46,792 bases of DNA from positions 1 through 46,792 of the forward strand of contig JBBBWG010030987.1 of NCBI GenBank assembly GCA_037176905.1. Direction: 5' to 3'. The notes under the pieces were generated by a model. That model had not been told where the DNA came from and made no database searches. It saw only the letters and a list, made by a program, of their open reading frames with translations. Position 1 is the first letter of the stretch, and every line of letters begins with the position of its first letter. Source of the stretch: Azolla pinnata. Taxonomy: Eukaryota; Streptophyta; Polypodiopsida; Salviniales; Salviniaceae. Position numbers and translations under genes: made by a program. This document shows positions 42,881-46,792 of this stretch, piece after piece.

Positions 42881-43280
42881 CATCCCTCGTTGTTCGTGCC
42901 CCTTTTTTAAAAACATTAAAAAAAACAATTTACAGGCTGGATATGTAAAAAACAAAAAACAAAATGTGGTTTTTGTTTTTTTACGGGCGGGAAAAAACAA
43001 AAGCCAGGAAGCGGTAACAAAAAGACAAAATAAATAATAACTAACAAATAAATAAGAGTGTTTTTAATTCGAGAAGCAAAGGCCACAGAAACCCACAAAA
43101 CAATTTGGAATTTTTTGTTATAATAATAATAATAATAATAGCAGCTAAAAATAAAACAAAATAACCCGGAAATTTTATTTTTAAGAAACAGCTCCAGAAA
43201 TAGAGATCGGTTCTAGGGTTTGTCTCTGAGATTATGGTTTTAGGGTTTATGTGTGGTTTTAGGGTTTGTTTATATACGTG
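42881..43280. other. A-rich spacer with telo-box words
   Basis: A-rich DNA with an (ATA)n microsatellite at about 43119-43140 and three TTTAGGGTTT-type words between 43210 and 43268. No gene is recognised. Confidence 0.5.
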
Positions 43281-43287
43281 CCAGATT

Positions 43288-43985
43288 GACCGATCCTGAT
43301 TCAGAACAGCTCGAGACCAACTCAACCAATCCTCCCGATCAGAACAGCTTCTTCAGATTCGCGGCGATCTTCCGATCGGAACGGCTACCGATCATCGATC
43401 CTGATCAGAAGACCGATCTTGGTCAGAACAGCTCTAGAACTAGTGCCAATTGTGTCCTGATCAGAAGACCGATCTTGATCGGAACAGCTCCAGACCAGGG
43501 CCAACTATGTCCTGATCAGAACAGCTCCAGACCAGGGCCAATTGTGTCCTAATCAGAAACAACAACCAATTCCCTGGGATCAAAATAGCTCCAGACCAAA
43601 CCCAATTGGCCATAATCACAACGGCTTCAGACGAGACCAAGCTTGATCAGAACGGCTCTAGGCCAAACCGATTATCGATCCCAGATCAGAACAGTTCTAG
43701 GCCAGACCGATTGAATCCCGATCAGAATAGGGCCAGACCGCATTGATTGATCTCGACCAGAACAGATCCAGAGAACAGCTTCAGTCCAGAATCCAGACCA
43801 ACCGATCCCGAATCAGAAAACAACTCCTAAAACAAACCAATTGATCCCCAATTAGAACAGCTTCAAACTAGAGTGATCTTGATCAGATCAGCTCTAGTTC
43901 AGACGGATTGATCCTGATCAGAACAAATGTGTTCATTTGAAGACTGATCTTGATCAGAAGAGCTCCAGAACCAGACCATTCAGTA
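43288..43985 (+). repeat. TGATCAGAACAGCTC minisatellite
   Basis: Units of about 30-45 bp built on CCGATC(C/T)TGATCAGAACAG followed by CTCCAGACCA, repeated through about 700 bp with growing divergence. CTGATCAG inside the unit is an 8-bp palindrome. The 99-codon ORF at 43253-43552 is a by-product of the array. Confidence 0.85.
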
Positions 43986-46057
43986 ACCAGCTGGATCTAA
44001 CATAACATCCCTGGAAAAACACACTGATTGACAACAACTTTTGCATATGAAAATGTTTGTAAAGGCCTGACATGCATCGCACCTGCACGTTCGCTTACAG
44101 AAGCCCATCATCATATCGAGCGAGGCCAATCAAAAGCCTAGACCATGTTCCATCAGGTTGTTGTCTTTACAATCTGATCAGAGACATTATCAGATCTATT
44201 CCGCAGCTGGATTTACATACACATCAGTCAAGTAGCCGCAAAGTTGTGTGCACGATCTCGACAACAACCGGATTGTTAAAAAGGGGGGGTTTGTCAGGCA
44301 ACTTGTGCACGATCTCGTCTCTCAGTAATCTTTAAAAGCATTCACACAACCCGCATTTGCGTCCAAAACTGAACTCTGATCCAGGAAAAAAAAAAAGGAA
44401 CCCGTAGGTGGGCCTTGTGGAAGGGAGATTTCACACTACTACCAACTACCAAGTCCAATGGTTCTCTTCCTAAATTGTAACCATGATCTTTTACATTATA
44501 TAAACAGTAGATGATTGGATGCACAAACATTATTGTACGCTTTGTCTCATGGGTCATATCAGCCCAAGCAGATGTTAATAAATACGAGAGGCTCAATTTG
44601 ATCAACTGTAAATCACGAGAGAATAAGAGATTTGACACCATCAATTAGAGACTGATTGACAAATGTTTCCAGAACGGATCAAAAGTGATGTCCAAGTACA
44701 AGAGCTATATATGGATAGATGATGGGATGCATTTACATTTTATTTGAATCGTGCCTGTTTTAACTCTGCTGATGAATTTTCCGCGACAATAAAAGTTACT
44801 ACTCATTAAGCTGATTCACGGAGAAGCTAAACGACAAGAGATAGGATAAAGATGCCTAGACCTTTGCCAAACTCCCAAAATCTGTGTGTACAGATCCCAT
44901 GTTAGCCCTTCTTTTGTGGACATAAATCCTAGCTTTATATGTTCACATCATGTGTATGATTGAAAATAACACCCTTCATTTCATAATAAACTAGCTCACA
45001 TGTACCTGGACTCATGGTATGAACACTACGATATAGAGGCTTTACTAGAGTCGTAAGAGTTGACCACTTATCACGATTAATCATTCCTCTCAAAACACGA
45101 AACAAAAATCCCAACCTCCTTAGGTTTTATAGAATTTTAAAGCGACGATTTGCTTTTCTATCTCTATGTAGCTGCTACAACCAAATATATATCTCCTAAA
45201 TTAGTGGTGCGTAATTTTAGGTAGTCTATAATTAGATTGACTATCCCGGTTTGGATTATGGTAAGACTGTGACAAGAGTCTAACAATGCTAAATATGTTG
45301 GATAAAAACAAGGGAATGGCAACTACTTGTAGTTCATCCTTTTAGTTTCACACTCTAGTGAGGCTATCCTTTTGTTTGGCCTCTCAAGTAGCCTTCACAC
45401 ATGTTGTTGATATTGGACAAACCTTTGATGTTCTCATTCAAACTAATAGAATTTCAAAAGACCCTTCCACCAAAAAACCCCAAGTATATGTCGTTGATGT
45501 ATAATGTGCATACAAGACACTCATACATTACAAATGCCTAGATGTTTTATATGCTCAACGCACATGCATCGAATCTACTTAGATGTGCATATCCACATGT
45601 GAAACTTGATCAATTGAGTGACACATACACACAATTGCAATGCCATAATGTTATTTAGTTTTGATTTTCTTATTTAATCATATTTCATAAGAATCATGTA
45701 AGACAATTTGTAGTGATTGAAGCGTACGCGAACTAATGTGTCATGTGTCAATTTGTAGTGATTGAAGAGTGAGGTTTGGATATGAGAGGATTAGGGTTTA
45801 GACATTAGGGCTTAGATCTTCAACTCTCCTCCTTTTGGGTTCCCAAGTTTCCTCTATTCTTCTGAGCTCTCAATTACCTCTCTTTCATTTGAATAGGACC
45901 CCTTTTATATAGCGGTTTGAGACACTAAAGCTAGTGGTCGGGCTCCACTAAACTTGGTATTGTTTTATTTGTGGCTAACTGCTTTTTATTTTTAATCTAT
46001 CTTACAAAAAAAAGCCTCATACCAAATTTATCATGCATATTATTTGGGTGTTTGTTC
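43986..46057. other. Unassigned right-hand region
   Basis: No gene is supported. A minus-strand 100-codon ORF at 44342-44644 has no family motif. A plus-strand stretch at about 45295-45510 stays open apart from one stop and looks protein-like (AFTHVVDIGQTFDVLIQTNRISKDPS), perhaps a decayed element. At 45900-45925 the minus strand has a TATATAAAAGG box followed by a leader-like stretch with AAACCCTAA near 45795, which may be a promoter or solo LTR. CAATTTGTAGTGATTGAAG occurs twice (45704-45722, 45749-45767). Confidence 0.35.
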
Positions 46058-46405
46058 TGTTGGGGACGAAGGTCGTCAGGCGGAACAAGCGCTAGCTTCC
46101 AACAGTATGGTGGAGGCGTTAAGAAATGGGTAGATGCTGAGAGAAGATCAGATCTGATGGAGGAGGCTTCAGATCTGTTCAGTTGGTTGTGGCGGCCAAG
46201 ACACGAGAGAGTAGGAAAGAGAGAGATAGGCACAAAATGGAACTTCCATTAACTGAGTTGGAGCAACCAACTTTGGATGACCATACAAGCCTGATATTTA
46301 TACCCCCAGGCTAGGGCACAAGTCATTCCGACATATTACAAATATGGCCCGACCCGTCCACTTATGGACATTGTGAACACGGCCATTAGATGCCCGTATT
46401 CGACA
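46058..46405 (-). mobile_element. Copia-type 3' LTR, minus strand (about 348 bp)
   Basis: Read on the minus strand it begins TGTCGAATACGG at 46405 and ends GGGGACGAA..-type sequence with CCCCAACA at 46058, giving TG...CA ends with short imperfect inverted termini (TGTCG / TGTTG on opposite strands). Immediately upstream on the minus strand is GGGGGAG, the purine-rich tract that precedes copia 3' LTRs. A TATA-like box (TATAAATA, near 46294-46302) lies inside. The element body therefore extends to the right, beyond 46792. No target duplication is recognisable. Confidence 0.7.
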
Positions 46406-46792
46406 CTCCCCCGTAATGGGCGTGTTCTGAAAATCCGTAAAAGAAAAAAAAGAGATATATAGGTTTTACAGATTTACAAAGGGGGTTGATATACTACAGA
46501 GTAGTGCGATCGGAAAGTGCGATCGGGCACTGGCAAGATTAGTCGTAGGCTTACGAAAAGTCAGAAGTTCCGAAAGAACGAAAGTCACGAAAAAACGGAA
46601 GATACGAATAACCGGAAGATCGGAAGTCACGAAAAATCGTGAAATTACGATCGGGCACAATTCCGATTACTTGTAGAAGTGCGATCGCCGTAGAAGTTGC
46701 AACTATCTCCGTAGTTAGTCCGAAATCAGCTCCACGCCCATCCGATTGCGTAAGGACCGAAATCGGTCCGTCGAAAGACTCTTGGTCATCGC
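46406..46792 (-). mobile_element. Internal 3' end of the copia-type element (window edge)
   Basis: This sequence would be the 3' untranslated interior of the minus-strand element. It is rich in GGAAG, CGAAA and ACGAAAG words (46550-46640) with many CpGs, in contrast to the AT-rich DNA on the other side of the LTR. No RT or integrase motif is reached before the window ends. Confidence 0.45.

Noticed and set aside
42218..42910. ORFs of up to 220 codons on both strands
   Set aside because: Artefacts of the second CATGCATG array.

Overview
The window reads as nuclear DNA of a land plant. It holds six intron-containing genes of typical plant families: an MBD5/6-type methyl-CpG-binding protein, a membrane RING-H2 E3 ligase of the At4g11680/At1g12760 type, an HSA32/phosphosulfolactate synthase-like protein, a plastid acyl carrier protein, an FtsJ/RrmJ-type rRNA methyltransferase and the sterol reductase DWF1/DIM. 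Telomere-type motifs (CCCTAAA) and Ty1/copia and Ty3/gypsy remnants also fit a plant. The genus cannot be fixed from the sequence; the DWF1 and HSA32 proteins look divergent from the angiosperm copies I know, so a non-angiosperm or early-branching lineage is possible.

Layout. Positions 1-7.5 kb are a transposon graveyard: an intact 516-codon DUF4283/zinc-knuckle gag-like ORF (minus), an LTR-like block just upstream of it, a decayed Ty3/gypsy protease-RT-RNase H segment (minus) meeting a decayed copia gag (plus), and a second LTR-like block. A RY-motif-rich CATGCATG array (7.5-8.4 kb) precedes the MBD gene (8645-14126, plus). A long gene-poor stretch follows, with a probable MITE at 17138-17481. 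About 1.8 kb of a 40-bp minisatellite rich in W-box cores leads into the RING gene (20331-24677, plus). After a foldback-rich spacer come HSA32 (26741-29164, minus), a CATACATT array, a roughly 160-bp tandem repeat, ACP (31948-33706, plus), telo-box clusters, FtsJ (34851-37434, plus) and DWF1 (39457-41946, minus). DWF1 is preceded by CT and GAAGCAGCA repeats, a second CATGCATG array and a TGATCA-type minisatellite. The right edge carries the 3' LTR of a minus-strand copia element whose body lies outside the window.

The six genes are not an operon or an evident cluster; they are unrelated housekeeping, regulatory and stress genes. The most unusual property is structural. Every gene start is preceded by a short array of its own, several built from known plant cis-motifs (RY, W-box, telo-box, CT/GA), and three introns carry further private tandem duplications, two of them copying splice-site-like sequence. 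All exon models were assembled by hand from reading frame, splice-site phase and family similarity; each joins in frame to one uninterrupted protein.
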